Assembly: GCA_964581095.1 (NCBI GenBank) | Contig: CAZONK010000049.1 | Location: forward strand, 1-16,926 | Source of the DNA: SZUA-230 sp964581095 | GTDB taxonomy: Bacteria; Bacteroidota; Bacteroidia; Cytophagales; Cyclobacteriaceae | DNA: 16,926 bases | Reading direction: 5' to 3' | In this document: piece after piece, positions 6,686 to 14,501 of the stretch | How the letters are laid out: each line of letters opens with the position of its first letter | Position numbering within the stretch: position 1 is the stretch's first letter | Notes under the pieces: model-generated | What the model saw: the letters and a program-made list of their open reading frames with translations, nothing else | Database searches by the model: none | What the model was told of the DNA's origin: nothing | Program-made: the position numbers and the translations under genes

Positions 6686-7867
6686 TTAGGTATTTGATCT
6701 CTTATTTTTCTTAATACGCTTCAAACCCTCTTTCGCAGCCTTATATACAGGCTGCTTCCTTTTTGCATACTTCTTCACCTTCGTATAATAGCTTTTGGCT
6801 TCCTTATAATCATCATCATATTCGGCCATTTTACCAAGATTTAATAATGAGTAAAGATAATAACCGGTTTCAAATGCATTAATCTTATTTCCAAATGCCA
6901 CAGCCAATTCATAATACATTTTAGCATCCTCGTCTTTACCACGTCCCTGGTTGTACTGACCAAGAAAAAAACTGGCATAGCGACCACCGTTGGCACCGTA
7001 TCCCGGCATTTTTGAATCAATTCGATCCAGTATCGATAAGCAAACACTTTCCATCTTATTTCTTCTGCCAACCGAGTACAATAAGCGTGCATAAAAACGA
7101 TGAAAATAGGGGTTGTCAGGATACGTGTTATTTAAATATTCTGCAATCTGTAATGCACCCGGGGTATCATTCTCATCAAGGGAAAGGATACGCATAAGAA
7201 ACAACTGGGCCTCCGTACGGGTGTAAAATGCATTGTTTGCCACCTCACGCAACTGTTGGATCCCTTTCTCCTTATCTCCCTTTTTGAAAGGAATCATAAT
7301 GGGTCGGAGAAGTGGATAATTTTCACGAATCCACACTGAATAATAGTTATAAAGTCCATCGCCAAAAAGAAATTCGGGACTTAAAGAATGCATATCTTCA
7401 CTTTCATGCTGATATTTAAGAGCAAGTCTCCCGGCATTTGCTGCTTTTATCCATAAGCCGCGGTCGGAATATAACCGGCCTTTCATAGCATACCCGGCTG
7501 CCAGGAAAAATGAAGCCTCCAATTGTGTATCTGGATTTTCGTGTAATTCATCAGCCTTTTCAATAGCGATATCCATGTACTCAATAAACACTTCATCATA
7601 TTTAGGATCTTCAATATTTGGCATTATTTTCCACCACTGACTTAACCCAAGAAGATAATAAGGTAATGGATGATCCGGATGACGTTGCCTGATCCACCTG
7701 AATTGCATTTCAGCCTTATCAAACTTAAAATTATACATATCGTTTATTGCCTCGGTGGCCTCGATTTGAATTTTTACATTCTCGAGAAGGATATCAACAG
7801 AATCTGCTTGTAAAATCCCCGAGTACAATTTTCCCGAAAGCAAGAAAAATAAAAAAAAACTACGCAT
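6686..7867 (-). CDS. Exported tetratricopeptide-repeat-type protein
   Basis: A helical repeat protein with an N-terminal signal sequence (MRSFFLFFLLSGKLYSG), so it is probably periplasmic. There is no clear lipobox cysteine. The body is made of helix-turn-helix TPR-like units, seen as repeated small/aromatic patterns such as AEMQFRWIRQRHPDHPLPYYLLG, LFLMRILSLDENDTPGALQIAEYL and FHRFYARLLYSVGR. It ends in a strongly basic tail (KEGLKRIKKNKRSN). Function is not recognised; TPR proteins usually serve as protein-protein scaffolds. I prefer the ATG at 7867 (393 residues) because the signal peptide begins there with Arg. An in-frame ATG at 7879 adds four residues and overlaps a -7-like promoter box. 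It is the first gene of the minus-strand run TPR - Lrp - PyrR-like - panB and diverges from the membrane protein gene at 7935. Confidence 0.8.
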   Translation of the reverse strand: MRSFFLFFLLSGKLYSGILQADSVDILLENVKIQIEATEAINDMYNFKFDKAEMQFRWIRQRHPDHPLPYYLLGLSQWWKIMPNIEDPKYDEVFIEYMDIAIEKADELHENPDTQLEASFFLAAGYAMKGRLYSDRGLWIKAANAGRLALKYQHESEDMHSLSPEFLFGDGLYNYYSVWIRENYPLLRPIMIPFKKGDKEKGIQQLREVANNAFYTRTEAQLFLMRILSLDENDTPGALQIAEYLNNTYPDNPYFHRFYARLLYSVGRRNKMESVCLSILDRIDSKMPGYGANGGRYASFFLGQYNQGRGKDEDAKMYYELAVAFGNKINAFETGYYLYSLLNLGKMAEYDDDYKEAKSYYTKVKKYAKRKQPVYKAAKEGLKRIKKNKRSNT

Positions 7868-7876
7868 AAACGGAAC

Positions 7877-7904
7877 CAAAATTACACAATCAGCTCTATT
7901 TTTG
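7877..7904. promoter_or_regulatory. Candidate divergent promoter pair (-7 boxes)
   Basis: Two matches to the Bacteroidota -7 consensus TAnnTTTG lie back to back between two divergent genes. TAATTTTG on the minus strand (7884-7877) is 10 bases before the TPR-gene ATG at 7867. TATTTTTG on the plus strand (7897-7904) is 30 bases before the TTG start at 7935. No well-spaced TTTG -33 box accompanies either, so confidence is low. If real, the minus transcript would be nearly leaderless, which favours the 7867 start. Confidence 0.3.
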
Positions 7905-7934
7905 TTCGATCACAAATAATTATCTGAGACTATT

Positions 7935-8570
7935 TTGACAAAACTGGAATTGCAGATCCGCGAATTTTTCGACATAGACAAAAGAGTTTACTTTATTTTT
8001 CTATGTCTGTTCACGTTCCTGCTTTTACTAATAAAGAAAAATTTCATTGAAAGCGGGACGGCTGCCTTTGAAGTTCTTGATTCCAGGGGGCAGATGGGTA
8101 TTTTTCAATTGTTCAATACTCTTCAGTATATAAGCATTCCTTTATTCTATCTATGGAAGTTCACCATTATCGCTTTTCTCCTTTGGATGGGCAGCTTTGC
8201 TTTTGGGTACAAAATACCATTCAGAAAGTGCTGGCAGGTAGCAATGATTGCTGAAACCATTTTTTTTATGCCTGAGTTGATGAAACTTGCCCATTTCATG
8301 TTTGGTTCAGATGATCCAAACCTGTTTGATATAAAAGCATATTACCCGATGTCGTTAATAAACCTTTATGACTACCAGCTCCTGGAACCACAATATCACT
8401 ATCCATTGAAATCACTCAATATCTTTGAAATTATTTATTGGTGGTTATTGGTTTACGGCTTACATCTTGCTGCCAAAAAGGATTTCTGGGTTGCGTTTGG
8501 CAGTGTTTTATTTAGTTATGTTTTGGTTTACTTCCTGTGGTTGTGGTTCTATGTAAGTGTGTACAAATAA
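7935..8570 (+). CDS. Polytopic membrane protein of unknown function (Yip1-like topology)
   Basis: A 211-residue protein with five predicted membrane segments: about 17-33 (VYFIFLCLFTFLLLLI), 64-88, 95-115, 163-180 and 186-208. A soluble aromatic loop around 125-155 (FDIKAYYPMSLINLYDY) separates the third and fourth. The number and spacing of segments resemble Yip1-type membrane proteins, but I do not recognise a diagnostic motif, so no function is given. The frame opens after a stop at 7917-7919, and TTG at 7935 is the only usual start codon before the first membrane segment; the next Met is far inside the protein. It lies 136 bases upstream of the DUF2723 gene on the same strand and may work with it at the membrane. 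Confidence 0.75.
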   Translation: MTKLELQIREFFDIDKRVYFIFLCLFTFLLLLIKKNFIESGTAAFEVLDSRGQMGIFQLFNTLQYISIPLFYLWKFTIIAFLLWMGSFAFGYKIPFRKCWQVAMIAETIFFMPELMKLAHFMFGSDDPNLFDIKAYYPMSLINLYDYQLLEPQYHYPLKSLNIFEIIYWWLLVYGLHLAAKKDFWVAFGSVLFSYVLVYFLWLWFYVSVYK

Positions 8571-8660
8571 TTTTATTCATAAGTATCAAAATCGCACATT
8601 ATCCCGTTTTATTGTATATGTGTACAATCGACATTGAAATTGAACTTCATTTGTACAATA
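8560..8660 (+). repeat. Three spaced TGTACAA copies upstream of the DUF2723 gene
   Basis: TGTACAA occurs at 8560-8566 (across the end of the membrane protein gene), 8621-8627 and 8652-8658; the last is the centre of the palindrome TTGTACAA. The first and third copies also share the following bases (A)ATAATTT. The copies are 61 and 31 bases apart, close to whole turns of the DNA helix, as would suit a regulator binding on one face. A weak -7-like box, TAATTTCG (8667-8674), follows the last copy. Confidence 0.35.
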
Positions 8661-8706
8661 ATTTGCTAATTTCGCACTCTTTACGGGAATCAAATCTTAC
8701 ATAAGA

Positions 8707-11673
8707 ATGTCCTTTCAGAAAATAAATAACATTACCGGATGGATCATGTGTGTGATCGCTACCCTTGTGTATGCATTTACGCTTGAACTAACAGCCAGTT
8801 ATTGGGACGCCGGTGAGTTTATTTCTGTTTCGTATAAACTTATGGTTCCCCATCCCCCCGGTGCACCTTTATTCCTTTTAATGGGAAGATTGTTTTCATT
8901 TTTAGCTCTGGGAGATGTAGAACGCGTTGCCTATTGGGTGAATATGGTAAGCGTTGTAAGTAGTGGGGCAACCATCCTGTTCATGTTCTGGACCATTACC
9001 ATGATTGGAAGAAAAATTATGAGTGTGGAAAAAGGTAAAGAAACTGCTTTTCAAACAATCGTGCTTATCGGATCCGGTGTTGTTGGCTCATTGGCATATA
9101 CCTTTTCAGATTCTTTCTGGTTTTCAGCTGTTGAAGCGGAGGTCTATGGGATGTCATCATTTTTTACCGCAATCGTTGTTTGGACGATTCTGAAATGGGA
9201 GCTTGTTGAGGATGAAGCCAGGGCAAACCGATGGCTGGTTTTTCTTGCCTACCTTATTGGATTGTCAATTGGCGTTCACCTTCTCAACCTGGTAACATTA
9301 CCTGCACTGGCCCTGATCTATTATTTCAAAAAGAAGAAAAATAATATTTCCTGGCGCGGTGTTTTAATCACCCTTGCAATTGCAACGATCATCGTGATTT
9401 TCATTAATGATCTGATAATCCCTGGATTACCCTCAGTGGCAGGTAGTTTTGAATTATTTTTTGTTAATAGCCTGGGAATGCCCTTTGGAACAGGGGTTAT
9501 AATTTTTGTTTCCCTTTTTCTGGGGGTAGTTGTTTACGGAGTGATCTGGTCTCAAAAAAATCAAAAGGAATTACTCAATGTAGCTCTTCTTAGTTTTGCT
9601 TTCATCCTCGTTGGGTACACTACCTATGCACTTGTGGTCATACGATCTTCATATGATCCTCCTATTGATGAAAATGATCCCGAAGATATAATGAGTGTTG
9701 TGAGCTACCTGAAACGGGAGCAATATGGTAGCCGGCCTTTACTTTATGGAGCATATTTCACCGCGGAAGTGATCGATCAAAAAGTTGGGGCAGAAGTATG
9801 GGTAAAGGGAAAAGAAAAATACGAAGTTGCCGAACGTAAGTTGGAATATGTATATGACCCTACTCAAACAACAATTTTACCAAGGGCATGGAGTTCTACA
9901 GGAAATCATCCTACGAGGTATCGTGAAATATTAGGGCTCAGAGAAGGTCAGGTTCCTACTTTTACAGATAATATTGTCTATTTTTTAAAGCACCAGGTGG
10001 GATTTATGTACCTGCGCTACTTTATGTGGAATTTCGCCGGAAGGCAAAGCGATATACAGGATGCTGCATGGCTTACGCCAATATTGGGTATCAAAGATGC
10101 CCCCCCAAGTATAACAGAGAACCGCGGACGAAATAACTATTTTATGATCCCTTTTATCCTGGGTTTGATTGGGCTCTTTTATTCTTATAAAAAGCACCCG
10201 GAAAGCTTTGGATTTATTTTTATGCTTTTCATTCTTATGGGTGTGGCGTTGGTTTTCTACCTCAATTCTCCACCTGTAGAACCTCGTGAACGGGATTATA
10301 TTTACGTTGGGTCCTATTATGCATTTGCAATATGGATAGGTATTTCAGTAATGGGAATGGCAAGTTTATTTAAGAAATATATTGCGAACCAAAAGGCCGC
10401 TGCAACTGTGGCCATTGTTTTGGGATTAATTGCACCTATACTGATGGCAAACCAGAATTGGGACGACCACGACCGATCTGATCGATATTTCAGCGTAGAT
10501 TCCGCTAAGAATTTTCTTGCCTCGTGTGCTCCCAATGCCATTTTGTTTACAGGAGGCGATAATGACACTTTCCCGCTTTGGTATGTTCAGGAAGTAGAAG
10601 GCTTCCGGACCGATGTACGGGTAGTTGTATTAAGTTATGCAAATACGGATTGGTATATTGGGCAAATGACACGAAGGGCTTACGAATCTGAACCATTTCC
10701 ATATACCCTTCCAATTGAACAATACAGGCAAGGTGGTCCGAACGATGTACTATTTTATCGCCAGATGATTGAAAAACCCATCAATGCACGCCAGTATATA
10801 AATTTAATAAAGGATAATAACCCTCAATTACGGACAAAAAGCCCCTATGGAGAGTATAACCTGGTTCCCAGCAAGGACTTTTTTATGGATATTGATACTA
10901 CAGCAGTTCTGAATATGGGGATCATACCCGAGGATAAAAGGCACCTGATCGTAAGTAGAATGAATTGGAAATTAAAGGGCAGTGTGATGGAAAAGAAAGA
11001 CTTAATGATACTCGACCTTATCACAACCAATAATTGGGAACGTCCGATCTATTTTAACAATACTTCGAAACAAGGTATAAATTTTACTTTTGATCCCTAC
11101 CTGATCCAGGAAGGCCAGGCATTCAGGTTACTCCCGATACGAAATAACACATCCGGTGAGTTTGTGAATACAGATATCATGTATGAGAACATGATGGAGA
11201 ATTTTTACTACCGCGAACTGGATAATCCTGATGTTTACTACAACCAGGATTATCGAAACTTTGTCCTGAATCACAGGTCAAGTTTCAATACACTTGCAGA
11301 AGTACTCATCGAAGAAAGTAAAGAAGAAAAAGCTTCGAAAGCCCTTGATGCATCCCTTACCCGAATGCCAAATGAGGCCATTCCATATGATTATACGGCA
11401 GCGACCACAGTTGCACTTTTATTCAGATTAGGTGAACTCGAAAAAGCAAAAGAGATAGCTGCAATATTGGTGAATCGGGCAGACGAACAACTTGGTTATT
11501 ACATCGAAAATAATATTACCCTTGGTTTTGAAGTCCAGAAGAATCTCCTTATCCTTCAAAATATATCACGTACAATGGACACTTATGGTGAAAGCACCCT
11601 TGCAGAAGAGTATAATACAGTTTTACGAACGCATTACGATGCACTGCAAGTATTTGATAGACGAAATCGTTAA
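8707..11673 (+). CDS. DUF2723 family membrane protein, probable GT-C protein O-glycosyltransferase (TMEM260-like)
   Basis: A 988-residue protein. The N-terminal half has multiple membrane helices and the DUF2723 signature: SYWDAGEF (31-38) with acidic D34 and E37 at the first lumenal/periplasmic loop, then HPPGAPLFLLMGRLFS (49-64). D/E residues in this loop are catalytic in GT-C glycosyltransferases. Further helices run to about residue 580. The C-terminal part is soluble and begins with the family block FTGGDNDTFPLWYVQEVEG (about 616-634). It ends with helical TPR-like repeats (about 880-960, for example LFRLGELEKAKEIAAILVN). Eukaryotic TMEM260, a relative, O-mannosylates extracellular receptor domains, so a role in O-glycosylating exported proteins using a lipid-linked sugar is a reasonable inference; donor and acceptor are unknown. 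ATG at 8707 places the first helix directly after a short N-terminus. The small exported-protein gene follows 66 bases later. Confidence 0.88.
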   Translation: MSFQKINNITGWIMCVIATLVYAFTLELTASYWDAGEFISVSYKLMVPHPPGAPLFLLMGRLFSFLALGDVERVAYWVNMVSVVSSGATILFMFWTITMIGRKIMSVEKGKETAFQTIVLIGSGVVGSLAYTFSDSFWFSAVEAEVYGMSSFFTAIVVWTILKWELVEDEARANRWLVFLAYLIGLSIGVHLLNLVTLPALALIYYFKKKKNNISWRGVLITLAIATIIVIFINDLIIPGLPSVAGSFELFFVNSLGMPFGTGVIIFVSLFLGVVVYGVIWSQKNQKELLNVALLSFAFILVGYTTYALVVIRSSYDPPIDENDPEDIMSVVSYLKREQYGSRPLLYGAYFTAEVIDQKVGAEVWVKGKEKYEVAERKLEYVYDPTQTTILPRAWSSTGNHPTRYREILGLREGQVPTFTDNIVYFLKHQVGFMYLRYFMWNFAGRQSDIQDAAWLTPILGIKDAPPSITENRGRNNYFMIPFILGLIGLFYSYKKHPESFGFIFMLFILMGVALVFYLNSPPVEPRERDYIYVGSYYAFAIWIGISVMGMASLFKKYIANQKAAATVAIVLGLIAPILMANQNWDDHDRSDRYFSVDSAKNFLASCAPNAILFTGGDNDTFPLWYVQEVEGFRTDVRVVVLSYANTDWYIGQMTRRAYESEPFPYTLPIEQYRQGGPNDVLFYRQMIEKPINARQYINLIKDNNPQLRTKSPYGEYNLVPSKDFFMDIDTTAVLNMGIIPEDKRHLIVSRMNWKLKGSVMEKKDLMILDLITTNNWERPIYFNNTSKQGINFTFDPYLIQEGQAFRLLPIRNNTSGEFVNTDIMYENMMENFYYRELDNPDVYYNQDYRNFVLNHRSSFNTLAEVLIEESKEEKASKALDASLTRMPNEAIPYDYTAATTVALLFRLGELEKAKEIAAILVNRADEQLGYYIENNITLGFEVQKNLLILQNISRTMDTYGESTLAEEYNTVLRTHYDALQVFDRRNR

Positions 11674-11739
11674 TTCCATATTATTTACAATCACCAGAAC
11701 TTTTTCCAGGTAGAAGACGTTGAAAACTTGAGTTCCCAA

Positions 11740-12267
11740 ATGAAAACCCGGCATTTCATATTGTATTTATTTTTGACTTTGAGCATTGTTGCCAAAGCAG
11801 ATGAAGTTGATAAGCTACGCAGTGAGCTGTTCAATCTTGAACTTAATACAGAAGACATTTCAAAATATCTTGATAAACTGGAAGCAATTGAGAATCCTAC
11901 AGCTCGGGTAATTGCGTACAAAGGGGCCACTTGTGCATTCCTTGCAAAGTATATGGTCAACCCTTTGAAGAAAATCTATTTCCTTCAAAAATCACATAAT
12001 TATTTAAACCGTGCTGTTCACGAGGATCCTGACGACGTGGAAGTTCACTTTTTCAGGTTCCTCACCCAAAGCCAGATTCCATCGTTCCTTGGAATGAGTG
12101 GTAATATAAATGAAGATAAAATTTTTATCATGGCACACATCGATGAATTTAAAATGGAAGGGATTACTCCTAATATTGTTACATTCGTTTCGGATTACTT
12201 AAATTCTTCACATTACTGCACTTATGAAGAGGCACAAATGGTTGCCAATTCACTCTATTCGATGTAA
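11740..12267 (+). CDS. Small exported helical protein of unknown function
   Basis: A 175-residue protein with a clear signal peptide (MKTRHFILYLFLTLSIVAKADE, likely cleaved after the AKA), so it is exported. The mature part is mostly helical and acidic, with one TPR-like pair around IYFLQKSHNYLNRAVHEDPDDVEVHFFRFL. It has a single internal Cys in TCAFLAKY and another near the C-terminus. I do not recognise a family. A TTG 12 bases upstream is in frame, but ATG at 11740 begins the signal peptide with the expected basic residues, so I chose it. It follows the DUF2723 gene on the same strand after 66 bases and may be co-transcribed. As an exported protein it could be an acceptor for the glycosyltransferase or an accessory to it, which is speculation. 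The gene ends at the start of a repeat-filled convergent region. Confidence 0.75.
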   Translation: MKTRHFILYLFLTLSIVAKADEVDKLRSELFNLELNTEDISKYLDKLEAIENPTARVIAYKGATCAFLAKYMVNPLKKIYFLQKSHNYLNRAVHEDPDDVEVHFFRFLTQSQIPSFLGMSGNINEDKIFIMAHIDEFKMEGITPNIVTFVSDYLNSSHYCTYEEAQMVANSLYSM

Positions 12268-12311
12268 ATACATCGTCACCCTTCCCTTCCGATAGCGATC
12301 AGGAAAAAATG

Positions 12312-12390
12312 ATGCGTAGCAAAACGTAGGGATTGCTATGTAAGAAGATGTACAGAACTTAGAGATTCTTCACTTTGTTCAGAATGACGT
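12312..12390. repeat. Degenerate dispersed intergenic repeat elements
   Basis: Two small inverted-repeat stretches: TAGCAA / TTGCTA (12317-12322 / 12333-12338), in a context like GGGATTGCT, and ATTCT / AGAAT (12365-12369 / 12381-12385) within GAGATTCTTCACTTTGTTC. From memory, both resemble short dispersed elements common between genes of Bacteroidota and other bacteria (forms such as GGGATTGCTTCGTC and GATTCTTCACTTCGTTCAG). They look decayed, with no coding frame across them. They occupy the left part of the 412-base gap between the small exported gene and the glycosylase gene; the bases around them hold nothing else I can name. Confidence 0.4.
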
Positions 12391-12453
12391 ATATCTTTTT
12401 TCATGCTCATGACGATTTAGTTGTTTGGCTATCTTAGTTTCACTTCATTCATA

Positions 12454-12647
12454 GCCCCAAATGGGGCGGTATCCAACAGCCTCGGGAGTAGCCCGAGGTT
12501 TATATAATCATTGTGCAATAAGCACCAAAGGTGCGTAATCTAAACTGTTTATGAGATTAGGATTACGCCCCGGTGGGGCTATGCTGGTTTGATAATTAAA
12601 ATTCCTCGTGCTATACACGAGGCTTACGATTAGCGCACCTTTGGTGC
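12454..12647. repeat. Array of six palindromes in two similar trios (REP-like)
   Basis: Six short perfect palindromes lie in 194 bases. Trio 1: GCCCCA-AA-TGGGGC (12454-12467), CCTCGGG-N5-CCCGAGG (12480-12498), GCACC-AAA-GGTGC (12522-12534). Trio 2: GCCCC-GGT-GGGGC (12567-12579), CCTCGTG-N5-CACGAGG (12604-12622), GCACC-TTT-GGTGC (12635-12647). The two trios keep the order GCCCC, CCTCG, GCACC, with corresponding palindromes 113-124 bases apart. A further inverted repeat, GCGTAATC / GATTACGC (12533-12540 / 12561-12568), joins them. The array sits between convergent genes, the usual place for REP elements. It has no spacer/repeat regularity of a CRISPR. Confidence 0.7.
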
Positions 12648-12679
12648 TCAAAAGCAAAAATATGAACGAATGTTACTCA

Positions 12680-13366
12680 CTATGTATCTCCATTGGAAAA
12701 ACGGGAGTTTAATTTATCGCCATATTCATCAATAAACTCCTGCTTTCGTTTCAAACGGTATTGCATCACCCAGCGAGGATGTGGAAGTGCAGTAATATTT
12801 CCAAATAATTTATGTTTTTTGTTCAGAGTATTCAGGAATTGTATGTTTTTTCCCATTCCGATACTGAATACTTCGGTGTTGTCACAAAAGTCCAGTTGCT
12901 GTTTCAATGCATCTACCATAAAAGGTTCCCACTTTTCCTTCAACTTTGTATCCTCATAATAATTAAGGTTCTTCCCATTTTTAACAAACCCAATAGGTGA
13001 AACAGCTGAAATGTAGAACCTGGAATAAAACATTTCCGGCCCTCCCAGATAGTTGATCATATCATAAATAAACGTTGAGGACAATTCCTCCCTTTTATCA
13101 AAAGTGTTGGGAATTTTACAAATATTTTCAAGCTTGGCAGGATCGGTAAATGGAATTCCGGTTATACCCCCACCGAACCGGCCCGGGTTAATCCCCAGCA
13201 ACAGCACCCGTTTGTTGTTATCATTATAATACTTATTATAGAATAGAGTACAATAATTCATTGCTTCAGTCTCCCTGTATGGATCCATAACTTCAACTCC
13301 TTCCGGAAGGAATTCCGGATAGTCAAGCTGCTTATAAAATGTAAGAATTTTTTCCGCGATAGACAT
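12680..13366 (-). CDS. SMUG2-type uracil-DNA glycosylase superfamily protein
   Basis: A 228-residue cytosolic protein of the uracil-DNA glycosylase superfamily. Motif 1 is LLGINPGRFGGGITGIPF (56-73), which matches the SMUG form G-[MI]-N-P-G-x-F-G, with N60 in the position of the SMUG1 catalytic-pocket Asn. The following FTD (73-75) and the Bacteroidota-wide form suggest the SMUG2 subfamily, described from Pedobacter. Motif 2 is ALPHPRWVMQYR (193-204), with H196 in place of the catalytic His of SMUG1 and a shorter HPR loop than SMUG1's HPSPRNP. SFFS-like insertions are absent and the length is normal. The enzyme would remove uracil or related damaged bases from DNA in base-excision repair. It diverges from the tryptophan dioxygenase gene over 68 bases. 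Confidence 0.88.
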   Translation of the reverse strand: MSIAEKILTFYKQLDYPEFLPEGVEVMDPYRETEAMNYCTLFYNKYYNDNNKRVLLLGINPGRFGGGITGIPFTDPAKLENICKIPNTFDKREELSSTFIYDMINYLGGPEMFYSRFYISAVSPIGFVKNGKNLNYYEDTKLKEKWEPFMVDALKQQLDFCDNTEVFSIGMGKNIQFLNTLNKKHKLFGNITALPHPRWVMQYRLKRKQEFIDEYGDKLNSRFSNGDT

Positions 13367-13398
13367 TTTGGGGTCTTTTAACTATTTTGCAACCTGAT

Positions 13399-13406
13399 CA
13401 AAGATA
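13399..13406 (-). promoter_or_regulatory. Candidate -7 box for the SMUG2-type gene
   Basis: On the minus strand the bases read TATCTTTG, an exact match to TAnnTTTG, 32 bases upstream of the ATG at 13366. That would give a leader of roughly 25 bases. No clear -33 TTTG is seen at the usual distance, so this is a weak call. The 8-bp palindrome GAACGTTC (13408-13415) lies just upstream and could bind a regulator shared with the divergent gene. Confidence 0.35.
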
Positions 13407-13434
13407 GAACGTTCTTAAAAATACCCCTTTAGTT

Positions 13435-14481
13435 ATGGCAAATAAAGAAGTTTACTACAGCGATTACCTCCAGTTAAATAAAATTCTTGATGCTCAATTA
13501 CTCGAAAGCCGATTGGCTGGTAATGAAGCACATGACGAAATGCTTTTTATCATCATCCACCAGGCATACGAATTATGGTTTAAGCAAATACTTCACGAAA
13601 TAGGATCAGTGATAGAAATTTTTTCACAACCTGAAGTAAATGATAATTCACCAGCCTTGAATATCATCGTCCATCGGGTATCCCGGGTAATTGAAATCCT
13701 TAAGGTATTGGTTCAGCAGGTCAACATCATTGAAACCATGACCCCTCTTGACTTTCTTGATTTCAGAAACTTACTGCGCCCGGCTTCCGGTTTTCAGAGT
13801 TACCAGTTCAAAATGACAGAGGCTGCACTGGGGTTAAAATTTGAACAACGCCACGGGCAGGATTATTACGTGACCCAATTACGGGAAGAGCATAAAGCAA
13901 TTATCAAAAAAATTGAAGAAAAATCATCCCTGATCGAATTGCTGAATGAATGGCTCGAACGTATGCCATACCTTGATTTGGAAGAATACTGGAAAGATTA
14001 CCGTTCAGGAAGCGGAACAACTTTTGGAGGTCATGTATTCTGGGGGGATTTTCGCTCTGCTTTTGAGAAGAGTCTTGTAGAAGGTGAAAAAGATAACCTG
14101 AAGATATTTGATCGATTGTTTTTTGACGAAGATTTTACAAAAGACCGGAGGCTAAGTGCAAAAGCAAACCGATCGGCACTGTTCATAATGCTTTACCGGG
14201 ATTATCCGTTGCTACAGATGCCCTACAAACTGTTAAACAGTCTTCTTGAGATAGATGAGCTGATGGCAACATGGCGCTACCGGCATATGAACATGGTACA
14301 CCGGATGATAGGTAAACGTGTCGGGACAGGTGGAAGCAGTGGAAAAGATTACCTCAAGGCATCCATGGACAAGCATTATATTTTTTCAGATATTGCCGAA
14401 TTAACCTCCTTTTTAATCGAAAGAAGAAATTTACCAAACCTGAGCTCAGAGTTGGAAAGTAAACTTGGATTTGTACATTAG
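13435..14481 (+). CDS. kynA: Tryptophan 2,3-dioxygenase
   Basis: A 348-residue heme dioxygenase that opens the indole ring of L-tryptophan with O2 to give N-formylkynurenine, the first step of the kynurenine pathway. Key residues align by eye with characterised enzymes: active-site H42 in IIIHQAYELWFKQ (39-51), F107 and carboxylate-binding R111 in FLDFRNLLRPASGFQS (107-122), proximal heme ligand H284 in WRYRHMNMVHRMIG (280-293), and T298 in the GTGGSSG loop (297-303). F107 matches the human enzyme (Phe) rather than the Xanthomonas form (Tyr). It is longer than many bacterial homologues (about 280), with extra sequence around 195-240. No formamidase or kynureninase gene is nearby. It ends 20 bases before the convergent creD stop, with no terminator hairpin visible between them. 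Confidence 0.96.
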   Translation: MANKEVYYSDYLQLNKILDAQLLESRLAGNEAHDEMLFIIIHQAYELWFKQILHEIGSVIEIFSQPEVNDNSPALNIIVHRVSRVIEILKVLVQQVNIIETMTPLDFLDFRNLLRPASGFQSYQFKMTEAALGLKFEQRHGQDYYVTQLREEHKAIIKKIEEKSSLIELLNEWLERMPYLDLEEYWKDYRSGSGTTFGGHVFWGDFRSAFEKSLVEGEKDNLKIFDRLFFDEDFTKDRRLSAKANRSALFIMLYRDYPLLQMPYKLLNSLLEIDELMATWRYRHMNMVHRMIGKRVGTGGSSGKDYLKASMDKHYIFSDIAELTSFLIERRNLPNLSSELESKLGFVH

Positions 14482-14501
14482 TTACCTTGAACACGCAGTA
14501 A

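Noticed and set aside
12454..12647. CRISPR array
   Set aside because: The repeats are short palindromes of three different types with irregular spacing, not one direct repeat of constant length with unique spacers, and no cas gene is present.
13383..13389. TATTTTG upstream of the tryptophan dioxygenase gene as a -7 box
   Set aside because: It is one T short of TAnnTTTG and has no -33 partner, so it was not listed as a promoter.
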